Shown piece by piece: positions 1-6,448 of a stretch of 11,046 nt of DNA. Made by a program: the position numbers and the translations under genes. This DNA is from Candidatus Saccharimonadia bacterium (GTDB lineage: Bacteria > Patescibacteriota > Saccharimonadia > Saccharimonadales > Saccharimonadaceae), in the NCBI GenBank assembly GCA_023259925.1, contig JALRDS010000055.1, positions 1-11,046 on the forward strand. The letters are read 5' to 3'. The first letter of the stretch is position 1. Each line of letters begins with the position of its first letter. The notes beneath the pieces were generated by a model. It searched no databases. It worked only from the letters and a program-made list of their open reading frames with translations, and had not been told where the DNA came from.

Positions 1-304
1 AGCGGGCTCCGACTCCTTGTAGGCACAAAGTTTCAGGATCTATTTCACTCCCCTCCCGGGGTTCTTTTCACCTTTCCCTCGCGGTACTAGTTCGCTATCG
101 ATCGAATGTCATATTTAGCCTTGGCTGGTGGTCCAGCCGGATTCAGACAGGGTTTCTCGTGCCCCGCCCTACTCGATAAAACATATATAAGGTCAGCGTC
201 GTTTTCACATACGCGACTTTCACGTTCTTTGGTTAATCATTCAAATTATTCTGCTAACCACGCCGATTTTTTACCTTATCCAGTCAGTGATAGCTGCTGG
301 TCGC

Positions 305-344
305 AAATCAGATACCTCAAACTAAAGTTTGAATTCTCTGACTT
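305..344 (-). other. 23S rRNA expansion hairpin (domain I)
   Basis: Inside the 23S gene, 305-312 pairs with 337-344 (8 bp, one G-U), then after a small internal loop 317-322 pairs with 327-332 (6 bp, perfect) around a 4-base loop at 323-326. It lies in the part of domain I that is much longer than in E. coli. The hairpin is read from the sequence; calling it an expansion segment relies on the remembered E. coli sequence. Confidence 0.6.
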
Positions 345-398
345 GGTCTCATGTAATATCACAACCCCTTATAAGCATTGGCCTATCAGCCGTATCTA

Positions 399-410
399 CC
401 TGCGAACAGG
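399..410 (-). other. UUCG-capped hairpin in 23S rRNA
   Basis: On the rRNA strand this reads CCUG-UUCG-CAGG, a 4-bp stem closed by the very stable UUCG tetraloop. It sits within the same lengthened domain I region as the hairpin at 305-344 and probably caps an added or extended helix. Confidence 0.6.
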
Positions 411-717
411 CAAAAACTTGTAAGGTTTGGGCTCTACCAGTTTCGCTCGCCACTACTCCCGGTATCGTTATTTACTTTCTCTTCCTCAACCTACTAAGAT
501 GTTTCAGTTCAGTTGGTTCCCATCTACACTTCCTATGTGTTCAGAAATGAGTGACATGATATTAATCATGCCGGGTTTCCCCATTCGGAAATCCCCGGAT
601 CAAAGCTTGTTGACAGCTTCCCGAGGCTTATCGCAGTCTTCCACGTCCTTCATCGGTAACATTCGTCTAGGCATCCACTTTGTGCCCTTGAGTACCTTTT
701 TATGCATTGACTCAACT

Positions 718-742
718 AGTAATTGGTTGCTACCAAATTACT
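718..742 (-). other. Hairpin just upstream of the 23S 5' end
   Basis: Bases 718-727 pair with 732-742 as 4 + 6 bp around the loop 728-731, with a single bulged A at 736. It ends about 17 bases before the mature 23S start, so it could be a processing or folding element in the precursor. The pairing is seen; the role is inferred. Confidence 0.5.
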
Positions 743-765
743 TGCCGTCAATCTCATATAATAAA

Positions 766-800
766 TTTTGAAACAATAAATTGCTTCAAAACCGTTTGAA
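766..800 (-). other. Two overlapping, mutually exclusive hairpins in the 23S leader
   Basis: Read as RNA from the minus strand, one hairpin pairs 785-790 with 795-800 (6 bp, 4-base loop). The other pairs 781-791 with 766-776 (11 bp including one G-U, 4-base loop 777-780) and is followed by a U-rich stretch. They share bases 785-790, so only one can form at a time. This resembles alternative folding in a leader, but the stems are AT-rich and a regulatory role is unproven. Confidence 0.4.
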
Positions 801-1014
801 AATTTTCTTACATCACTAATTGTTAACGAACCTGTGCTCCAAAATCGCTAGGACACATTCGAACCCATCATATTACTGTGGTGGAATCTCTCTATCCTCG
901 CAGGGCAACTTTGCCATCTTAACACTCAGCTTCACTGCATGTAAAGATGTTTTTGTTGTGTTTTTTTACCCAATTGCCAGAGGTTCACATGGGAACATTC
1001 GCATAACTTCTTTT

Positions 1015-1043
1015 ATAGTAGCGCACTGTCGGTATTTTGACAA
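1015..1043 (-). promoter_or_regulatory. Promoter of the 23S rRNA gene
   Basis: On the minus strand a -35 box TTGTCA (1038-1043) is followed by exactly 17 bases and a -10 box TACTAT (1015-1020). The predicted start is near 1008. Directly upstream of the -35 box (about 1044-1065) is a run of T- and A-tracts that resembles the UP element of strong rRNA promoters. The promoter lies between the lipid kinase stop codon (1090) and the rRNA, so the 23S gene is likely transcribed on its own rather than from a 16S-23S operon. Read from sequence; start site inferred. Confidence 0.7.
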
Positions 1044-1089
1044 GTATTTTCTATGTAAAATAATCGACTAAATGGCAGTTTACGAATGA

Positions 1090-2016
1090 CTACTCTAAAG
1101 TCTTTATTGCCAAAGGTGCTACAGATACAGCTATCGGCTTCTTTCCGTCGAGCTCTATTACCTCACCATCAAACTGCATCTGCAACTTATGTCGAGACGT
1201 GAACTGTATATTGTTTATTTGTGATGTTGGACTCAGGCCAGAAGCACTGCCGAATACTAGCGCGGAAACTGTCCGAATTGTTGAATTAGTTCTCATGCTA
1301 TATAGCTCCAGCTTTCCATCACGAACACTCGCATTCGGTGTAAGTTGAATCACTTTAGACATATGACCGATATTGCTTACGACCACGTTTGTGTAGCGAT
1401 GCCATCTTTTTTCAGCATCCATTTTTAAAACGATACTCCGAAACGATATAAGATATCGTAGTACAAGCCATTTTTCATTTACTGGATTTAGTGTTGCCTC
1501 GGTAAGCTTTTTTCCTATATATGCCGTAAGACCAACACCCACATATGAGTGTGCGTAGCGTACAAATGGCTTACCGGACTTTTTTGCCTCTACTTTGATC
1601 ACGTCGATCTGAACGAGCTTTGGATGCAAGATTCTGTCGGATATCGAACGCGTAGAAACAGCTTCATGGTGATCATTAGCGTTTCCGCTTGGGAGTACCA
1701 TACATACTGCCCGCCGGTTACCAGAAGTAATAACGCCATTTACTACCTCGTTGTACCCACCATCTCCACTCGAAGAAATTAGTAGCACATCGGTATACTT
1801 TTTCGCAGCATCACGCGCTATCTGTTCGGCATGAGCTGCATACTCCGTAGGTACAAGCGAAATACCCACGCTAGTACCTAGTGACGATGTTAGCTCATCA
1901 TGTAACCGAGTGGCATTACCAGCACTATCTCCAGTGCTGTTCGGATTATAAATAATGATAATTTGGCTAAAAAGATTCGACACAGTTCTATCATATCCGT
2001 AAATCACAAAATACAC
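1090..2016 (-). CDS. Diacylglycerol kinase / YegS-type lipid kinase
   Basis: ATP-dependent lipid kinase of the DAGK catalytic family, expected to phosphorylate diacylglycerol or a related membrane lipid at the inner face of the membrane. The domain opens at residue 18 with IIIIYNPNS, carries the nucleotide-binding motif SSGDGGYNEVVNG (residues 82-94, equivalent to GGDGTxNEVxNG), the LPSGNAND block (108-115, equivalent to LPxGTxNDF) and the C-terminal DGE motif (283-285). Length (308) suits the family. The first glycine of GGDGT is serine and the threonine is glycine, a divergence from the usual motif. The start is uncertain: the longest frame begins with GTG at 2016 without a clear ribosome site; a second GTG at 1983 (residue 12) lies where transcription would start from the -10-like box at 1990-1995, giving a leaderless 297-residue protein that begins just before the domain. 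The gene is single, isolated by a terminator upstream and the rRNA promoter downstream. It may serve lipid salvage from a host cell; that is inference. Confidence 0.85.
   Translation of the reverse strand: MYFVIYGYDRTVSNLFSQIIIIYNPNSTGDSAGNATRLHDELTSSLGTSVGISLVPTEYAAHAEQIARDAAKKYTDVLLISSSGDGGYNEVVNGVITSGNRRAVCMVLPSGNANDHHEAVSTRSISDRILHPKLVQIDVIKVEAKKSGKPFVRYAHSYVGVGLTAYIGKKLTEATLNPVNEKWLVLRYLISFRSIVLKMDAEKRWHRYTNVVVSNIGHMSKVIQLTPNASVRDGKLELYSMRTNSTIRTVSALVFGSASGLSPTSQINNIQFTSRHKLQMQFDGEVIELDGKKPIAVSVAPLAIKTLE
1990..1995 (-). promoter_or_regulatory. Possible -10 box for the lipid kinase gene
   Basis: TATGAT on the minus strand, 6-7 bases before the in-frame GTG at 1983. No convincing -35 box is seen 16-19 bases upstream. 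If real, the transcript would start at or next to the GTG codon and be leaderless, and the upstream GTG at 2016 could not be the start from this promoter. Confidence 0.35.
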
Positions 2017-2025
2017 TATGCCAGT

Positions 2026-2059
2026 AAAAAACCACCCCTTTTTTTAATAGGGGTGGTTT
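2026..2059 (-). terminator. Rho-independent terminator closing the ATPase/membrane-protein unit
   Basis: Perfect 11-bp stem: 2049-2059 pairs with 2029-2039 (core CCACCCC/GGGGTGG) around a 9-base A-rich loop, followed on the minus strand by a run of six T (2026-2031). It lies 19 bases after the stop codon of the small membrane protein and before the lipid kinase, so it ends transcription that comes from the ATPase-like operon and insulates the kinase. Confidence 0.93.
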
Positions 2060-2077
2060 ACCAGATCTATAACTGTA

Positions 2078-2593
2078 TTATTTGTTTTCGTAGTCGGCAA
2101 TCGCCTTAACAACCGTGCTATCTTTCTCTAGATTCTCCCAGAATAACACTTCGCTACGAGAAATGAACATTTGATCCGTAGGGCCATGAAGCTCTTTACC
2201 TAGCTTAGTAAGTGACACCTGAGAGTCTGATGTATCTGACTGCTGTTCAGGGTTAGAAGTTGACGGTTGCACAGCTTGCTGAACTTGCAAGTAGTAAATA
2301 TTCTTCAATTTAATGTAGTTGCCTTCAACGTTAGAAAGCTTTCCGAAATATACCTGTCCGTTTGTTAGGAATACTGCTTGGAATCTGTCTTCTTGCACGT
2401 CACCAGATACCGTAGAGCCAGCTTTTTGCAACGCTTGGTATCCAAACACTCCAGAAGTTACCAGAACCGCAAGCGTAAGTACAAGCACAATCGCCGCTGC
2501 AAGGCTACCAAATGTTCGTTTCGTGTCTTGTTTTACTACTTCTGACTGAACATGACGTGATTGCTGTGCTGAAGTAGGTTTTTTAATATCCAT
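2078..2593 (-). CDS. Conserved-type single-pass membrane protein of unknown function
   Basis: 171 residues. The N-terminal ~28 residues are polar and basic, followed by one strong hydrophobic segment (about 29-52) without a clear signal peptidase site, so the remaining ~120 residues probably lie outside the membrane with an anchored N-terminus inside. The outer part has a compact block with VYFGKLSNVEGNYIKL (81-96) and YYLQVQQ (100-106), then a Q/S/T-rich linker (about 107-126) and a second block with KLGKELHGP (130-138) and VLFWENLEKDS (149-159). I have seen this general pattern in hypothetical proteins of CPR bacteria, but I cannot name a family or function. It follows the epsilon-like gene after 78 bases and ends just before the terminator, so it can be read from the ATPase operon as well as from its own promoter candidate at 2635-2663. 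The ribosome site (GAGGG, 11 bases before ATG) is spaced wide. Confidence 0.85.
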   Translation of the reverse strand: MDIKKPTSAQQSRHVQSEVVKQDTKRTFGSLAAAIVLVLTLAVLVTSGVFGYQALQKAGSTVSGDVQEDRFQAVFLTNGQVYFGKLSNVEGNYIKLKNIYYLQVQQAVQPSTSNPEQQSDTSDSQVSLTKLGKELHGPTDQMFISRSEVLFWENLEKDSTVVKAIADYENK

Positions 2594-2634
2594 CGAAAAC
2601 GTGACCCTCTTTTTCTAAGTTATCTAATAGCACA

Positions 2635-2663
2635 ATTGTATGTCATGGCTCTACTCTAAGCAA
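2635..2663 (-). promoter_or_regulatory. Promoter candidate for the small membrane protein gene
   Basis: On the minus strand TTGCTT (2658-2663) and TACAAT (2635-2640) are separated by exactly 17 bases, in the 78-base gap after the epsilon-like gene. It would start transcription near 2628 and give a ~35-base leader. It suggests that the last gene can be expressed independently of the ATPase cluster. Confidence 0.5.
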
Positions 2664-2671
2664 GAGCATTA

Positions 2672-2938
2672 TCAGGCTGCTCCACCGTTTGCGTAAATTG
2701 TCGTACGTCCATTGTCTACCTTTAGTATCGCTTTTTTTACCATAAACGTGAGCGATTTTTGGCCATCATCCACCGCTACCTCGCCTGCGGTCAAAATCGT
2801 GAAGAAATTAACATGCCCCGGAAGTATATCGAACGCACCAACGTGGTTTTCAGCGGTTACTGAATAGACTTCGCCGTCAAATATCGTCCGTGTAGGCGTC
2901 ATGATTATAAGATGCTGCGTGTCTACTCGTTTTGTCAT
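2672..2938 (-). CDS. atpC: F-type ATPase epsilon-like subunit lacking the C-terminal helical domain
   Basis: Matches the N-terminal beta-sandwich of ATP synthase epsilon: the pattern TPTRTIFDGEVYSVTAEN (14-31) then GAFDILPGHVNFFTIL (34-49) corresponds to the family's F-x-G-x-V...G-x-x-x-I-x-PGH-x-x-x-x-x-L. In the family epsilon sits on the foot of gamma and contacts the rotor ring. The protein ends at residue 88, right after the sandwich; typical bacterial epsilon is about 130-140 residues, so the two-helix C-terminal domain that can insert into F1 and inhibit ATP hydrolysis is absent. The frame is closed by TGA, with no frame-shifted remnant of the helices obvious downstream. It starts inside the end of the beta gene with an ATGA overlap, so translation is probably coupled. 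Loss of the inhibitory domain fits an enzyme meant to hydrolyse ATP, but short epsilons also exist in other bacteria. Confidence 0.85.
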   Translation of the reverse strand: MTKRVDTQHLIIMTPTRTIFDGEVYSVTAENHVGAFDILPGHVNFFTILTAGEVAVDDGQKSLTFMVKKAILKVDNGRTTIYANGGAA

Positions 2939-4248
2939 GAGCGTAAAATCTTTTCTACGCCGTCAAGAGTTTGTTTGAGTGTACTATACTCTCCACTAGC
3001 GCCATTCAAATCTTCGGTCACAAAGAACGACTGTGAAAAGAAGGTAGCTATTTCTATTGCCATATCATATTGCTTCTTTTCAGACTGAGACAGCTCGCTT
3101 GTACCAATGATGGACACGACATTCTTTAGTGACTCATATTGCTGCAACACGGCTTTCACTTCGCTTGCTAACTGATAATGGCGTTCACCAACCACCTCTG
3201 GGGATAGGAGTGATGATGTTGTGCGAAGTAAATCCACCGCCGGACGAATACCACTCTCCGCTACGCTTCGAGACAGCACAATCGTAGAGTCAAGTTGCTG
3301 AGAGATTTCCTGCACCGCAGGGTCAGTCAAGTCATCTGCGGGTACATAAATCGCTTGAACGGATGTAATGGTGCCATTATCACTTGAGACGAGCCTGTCC
3401 TGAAGTCGCCTCAAATCAGAATACATTGTCGCCTGATATCCACCTTCACTCGCCAACGTTCCAACAGATGTCGCCAGCTCATTCGCCGCCTGTATGTGAC
3501 GGTAGATGTTGTCTACAAAAACCAGCACATCACGACGCTCTACGTCCCGAAAGTATTCAGCAACAGTAGCGGCTGATCGCCCCACGGTGGAGCGAAGGGC
3601 GGCAGACTCATGCATCTGTGCCATAAAGATAACTGATTTATCAAGAATCCCACTTTTATCAAGGGTCTCACGTAACTCATGACCTTCACGTACGCGCTCG
3701 CCGATACCAGCAAACATCGCTAAGCGACTTTCGTCTTTGGCAATATTATGAATTAACTCCATTGTCAAAACGGTTTTACCTACACCGGCCCCACCGATGA
3801 TACCGATCTTTTTACCCTTCACAAATGGAGCGAAGAAATCGATCACCTTAATGCCTGTTTCCAACATCTCAGTATCACGGCTGCGTGTACGGGATGATGC
3901 AGGTGTATAGTCGTAAATGCTCTTTACGGGCCCCTCGATCGGCCCCAGCCCATCAATTGGCCGCCCTAATGCGTCAATCACCCTTCCGAGCACATGCTTG
4001 CCGGTAGGCACAGATATTGTCTGGTGTGTTCGATAGGCTTCAGAAAAGTGCACAATGTCCACATCGCTTAAATTCAAGCAGCGAATAGTACTCTCAGATT
4101 CATACTCGATAACTTCAATATAGCGCGGCTCAAAATCATCAGATCGTAGTATCAGTATTTCATTAATATCTGGACGTTGCCCCACTAGCTCGACAATACA
4201 TGTTTGCCCTTTTGCTGTTACGACACGCCCGATCGCAGTTGTACTCAT
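2935..4248 (-). CDS. atpD: F-type ATPase beta-like catalytic subunit, divergent
   Basis: Catalytic subunit of an F1-type hexamer. Seen: beta-barrel N-domain (1-80), Walker A GGAGVGKT (152-159), GERVREG with the catalytic glutamate E184 (183-189), Walker B VLVFVDN ending near D246, SVQAIYVPADDLTDP (296-310) and the helical C-domain. These show an ATP-hydrolysing site is plausible. Against the canonical sequence several motifs have changed: RMPSAVGYQP has become TLASEGGYQA (264-273), losing the arginine; MNEPPG is MHESAA (212-217); the adenine-stacking tyrosine of GIYPAVD is R335; DELSEED, which touches gamma, is SELSQSE (384-390); EVFTG is EDLNG (412-416). The protein stops at 437 residues, about 20-30 short at the C-terminus. 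Start ATG at 4248 has a good AGGGAG ribosome site and shares one base with the gamma stop (TAATG). It is related to true ATP synthase beta but looks like a specialised paralogue. Confidence 0.92.
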   Translation of the reverse strand: MSTTAIGRVVTAKGQTCIVELVGQRPDINEILILRSDDFEPRYIEVIEYESESTIRCLNLSDVDIVHFSEAYRTHQTISVPTGKHVLGRVIDALGRPIDGLGPIEGPVKSIYDYTPASSRTRSRDTEMLETGIKVIDFFAPFVKGKKIGIIGGAGVGKTVLTMELIHNIAKDESRLAMFAGIGERVREGHELRETLDKSGILDKSVIFMAQMHESAALRSTVGRSAATVAEYFRDVERRDVLVFVDNIYRHIQAANELATSVGTLASEGGYQATMYSDLRRLQDRLVSSDNGTITSVQAIYVPADDLTDPAVQEISQQLDSTIVLSRSVAESGIRPAVDLLRTTSSLLSPEVVGERHYQLASEVKAVLQQYESLKNVVSIIGTSELSQSEKKQYDMAIEIATFFSQSFFVTEDLNGASGEYSTLKQTLDGVEKILRS

Positions 4249-5096
4249 TACGCTCTCCCTAACATTTTCATAGTTTCCTTCAGTCGCTCATCAGACTCAC
4301 TCCGCTTAGCACGAAAAAATTCCCGAGTAGTAACCGTTTTCATATCAAATGCCTTGTGCCTTGCACGATTCATAGCATTGAAACGACTCGCGTATTGAGC
4401 GAGCTTCGACTCCATAATCATTTGAGTCAGTGCAACCTCTATCATTAATGCTTCTAGCTGATCTGCAATAAGGGCGATACTTGGTTCAAACATAAAGTTT
4501 TCGCTACTTAGAGTAGTAACGTTCTCTTCTTCGGCTATTTCGCCGCCAAGCTCTTGAATTGTTGCAATAAGCTCAGTTGCGACCACTCTTTGTACGCGTA
4601 ACGATTCATACGTTTGGTAGATAACCGTTATCGTTGAGTGTGCACTTAATATGTCGACAATTTTCTGTACATCAAACTGCTGATCAACACTCGGAAGTGA
4701 ATATGCATACGTAACTGATATCCCAGCCTGTTCCAGAGTGGTGTAGCCGTGCGCCCCAAGCACCATAAGGTCAGCTGACTTTTGCTCTTTGAGCACCTCA
4801 TTAATACGACTTTTTACATCGTTAATTAAGCCGCCACTTAATCTACCCTCACTCGTGATTGCAACTACTATCTTGCGTTCTTTTTTATGGCCTTTTTGTC
4901 GCTTCATTTGCTCTTCAGGATTAATCCGAAGCGAGCTATACATCTGCCATACTTCATTAAAAAAAGATTTGCTAAACAATACACTGTCGCGAATTCGCGA
5001 TATTTTTATACTCGCTATACCCTCGAATACCGTCGTCAATCGCTCAACCGCAGCAATCTGATCAACCTCATCCTTGACTGTTAGCGCTCTCCTCAT
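4248..5096 (-). CDS. atpG: F-type ATPase gamma-like subunit (central shaft)
   Basis: Central stalk that turns inside the alpha/beta hexamer. 282 residues, close to the usual 285-290. The N-terminal helix (about 8-55) and C-terminal helix (about 205-280) flank a Rossmann-like middle with VVAITSEGRLSGGLIND (77-93), equivalent to the family's SDRGLCGGLN motif, and VLGAHGY (112-118). The two long helices would form the coiled coil of the shaft. The canonical gamma signature at the C-terminus is poorly kept, although A-x-x-x-R-x-x-AM-x-x-A (235-246) is recognisable. The gene starts within the end of alpha (ATGA overlap) with an AAAAGG-type ribosome site. Presence of a real gamma means the complex is a rotary enzyme and not only an alpha/beta hexamer. 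Confidence 0.9.
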   Translation of the reverse strand: MRRALTVKDEVDQIAAVERLTTVFEGIASIKISRIRDSVLFSKSFFNEVWQMYSSLRINPEEQMKRQKGHKKERKIVVAITSEGRLSGGLINDVKSRINEVLKEQKSADLMVLGAHGYTTLEQAGISVTYAYSLPSVDQQFDVQKIVDILSAHSTITVIYQTYESLRVQRVVATELIATIQELGGEIAEEENVTTLSSENFMFEPSIALIADQLEALMIEVALTQMIMESKLAQYASRFNAMNRARHKAFDMKTVTTREFFRAKRSESDERLKETMKMLGRA

Positions 5097-6448
5097 TTCT
5101 TACCTTTTGACGATTTTGCGCCAACTGCCTGTATGCTAGATTTTAGCTCTGCAACATCGACAGGTGTGTCGCCATCAAGAACCCGCGCAAGCATCGCTTC
5201 TTGCTGTTCAATTGTAAATAGCTCTTGTTGCTGTTGCCGAAAAAGCTCCACCAATTCTGCACCTTTTCTCAGTGTCTGCTGCATTTCACTTGATGTTTCT
5301 GACCCGAAATGAGAGAACTCTTCAGCCTGCCGATACTCAGCGAGTAGCTGAAATGCCTTTCTCGTGTAGCCTTTCTGCGAAGACGTTTGGCCCCGGCCTC
5401 CTACTCGAGATACGGAGAGTCCGATATTAAGTGCAGGGTGAATATTCTTCCTGAAGGTATTCAAATCAAAAATTAACTGACCATCAGTTATCGACATAAT
5501 ACTCGTTGGTAAGTACGCTGTAATATCATCGCCCGGTGTCACCAAAAGCGGCAAAGCCGTCAGTGTTGCACCGTTACTGAGTAGCCTACCGGCACGTTCA
5601 AGTAACGAAGAGTGGACATAGAACATATCCCCAGGATATGAATCTCGTCCAGGGTTGGGATTCGAAACTAACGATATCTCACGATAAATTTTGGCATGCG
5701 CAGATAAATCGTCATACATGACTACCGCGTCGACACCGCTCAACCAGAAATACTCTGCAATCGTACATCCGGTATACGGCGCGAGATACGACTTTGCGAG
5801 TGAGTCGAGAACATTCGCTGCCACTATGACACTTTGCGAGAGTAAGTTATGGTCTTTTAAGTATGTCTCAAGCGCCTCAATCTCTGATTGACGTTTGCCG
5901 ACCAGCACAAATACAAGGACTGTTTGCTGACCCGCCTGCATGGCTGCAAGCTGTTGCAGTATACTGGTTTTTCCAGTTTTAGCATCACCTAGCACAGCAA
6001 TGCGTTGTCCTTTGACTACAGGGAACATGGAGTCGATGACCGTAACTCCCGTATAGAGCGGGTCGCTAAGCATTTTACGCTCAGCAATGCCTGGGGCCTT
6101 CGAGAACATAGCACGCTGCTCTAAGGTCGATATTTTTTCGTTTTCATAGTAATCGTAGCCAAAAGGGTCGATTACCTTGCCGAGCAACTCTTTGCCCACG
6201 CCGACGCGCATTTCTGTATCGATCAGCTTCACGTGCGATCCGATAGGCGTTGACTCGCTATCACAATTTAAGATGGTCGCAGTGTCATCCACTACCTCAC
6301 GAACAAACCCCCTGTCTCCATTCTCAAATTCAACGTACGCATTTATGGGTGCACCACGAAAACCAGTTGCCTTAACGTTATAGCGTTTCACTAGCGTAAC
6401 TTCGCCAGCTATCACGAGTTTTTGACTTCTTCCTTTTGCGGCCGTCAT
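5093..6448 (-). CDS. atpA: F-type ATPase alpha-like subunit, shortened at both ends
   Basis: Non-catalytic alpha partner. Seen: beta-barrel N-domain (10-80), Walker A GDAKTGKT (154-161), MYDDLSAHAKIYREISL (244-260), PGRDSYPGDMFYVHSSLLER (266-285), ITDGQL (320-325) and SVSRVGG (345-351) with the arginine finger R348 that completes the beta active site. These blocks are unambiguously alpha rather than beta. It has 451 residues against about 500-513. Alignment by eye puts only about 15 residues before the beta-barrel, so most of the N-terminal helix that docks to delta on top of F1 is missing, and the C-terminal helical domain is shorter and ends in a lysine/serine-rich tail. The start at 6448 overlaps the delta-like stop (ATGA); a GAGG ribosome site lies 11 bases upstream. 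Alpha and beta were assigned separately from their own signature motifs. Confidence 0.93.
   Translation of the reverse strand: MTAAKGRSQKLVIAGEVTLVKRYNVKATGFRGAPINAYVEFENGDRGFVREVVDDTATILNCDSESTPIGSHVKLIDTEMRVGVGKELLGKVIDPFGYDYYENEKISTLEQRAMFSKAPGIAERKMLSDPLYTGVTVIDSMFPVVKGQRIAVLGDAKTGKTSILQQLAAMQAGQQTVLVFVLVGKRQSEIEALETYLKDHNLLSQSVIVAANVLDSLAKSYLAPYTGCTIAEYFWLSGVDAVVMYDDLSAHAKIYREISLVSNPNPGRDSYPGDMFYVHSSLLERAGRLLSNGATLTALPLLVTPGDDITAYLPTSIMSITDGQLIFDLNTFRKNIHPALNIGLSVSRVGGRGQTSSQKGYTRKAFQLLAEYRQAEEFSHFGSETSSEMQQTLRKGAELVELFRQQQQELFTIEQQEAMLARVLDGDTPVDVAELKSSIQAVGAKSSKGKK

Larger units (their letters stand above)
1..701 (-). rRNA. rrl: 23S ribosomal RNA, 5' part (gene runs off the left edge)
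   Basis: Read on the minus strand this is the 5' domain of 23S rRNA. Recognisable conserved blocks are the start-proximal GUGGAUGCC (670-678), GAUGAAGGACGUG (about 640-655), UUUCCGAAUGGGGAAACCC (about 575-595), ACUGAACUGAAACAUC (about 498-515), GUAGUGGCGAGCGAA (about 445-462), GAGUAGGGCGG (164-174) and the GGCUAAAUA and AACUAGUACCG blocks near 85-125. The mature 5' end is placed at about 701 by counting 19 bases upstream from the conserved GUGGAUGCC region as in E. coli, so it is good to a few bases only. The left edge falls at roughly E. coli position 540, so about four fifths of the gene lies outside. The stretch between the AGAGCC and GAGUAGGGCGG blocks is about 261 bases against about 100 in E. 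coli, because of extra hairpins. No 16S gene lies upstream on this strand within the window. Confidence 0.97.
702..1008 (-). other. Structured leader of the 23S rRNA transcript, no gene
   Basis: About 300 bases separate the predicted transcription start (near 1008) from the mature 23S 5' end. I see no protein gene, no 16S rRNA and no complete tRNA on either strand. The part nearest the rRNA is AT-rich and holds several hairpins: 718-742 (10 bp with one bulged base), 766-791 (11 bp) and an alternative one at 785-800. The rest contains only short inverted repeats. It is most simply the precursor leader that is removed during rRNA processing; the partner strand of the usual processing stem would lie beyond the 23S 3' end, outside the window. 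Confidence 0.6.

Noticed and set aside
106..771. Plus-strand open frames of 73-114 codons
   Set aside because: They lie entirely within the antisense of the 23S rRNA gene, which is securely identified.
840..905. tRNA-like T-loop (GGTTCGAAT on the minus strand) upstream of 23S
   Set aside because: The flanking bases do not form a T stem, C61 is not present, and no matching acceptor, D or anticodon arms are found.
820..1071. Plus-strand 83-codon frame in the rRNA leader region
   Set aside because: It starts with TTG without a ribosome site, has no recognisable domain and lies opposite the rRNA leader and promoter.
2648..2669. Hairpin after the epsilon-like gene as a terminator
   Set aside because: Only a 5-bp stem with a 10-base loop and no T run; the strong terminator is at 2026-2059.
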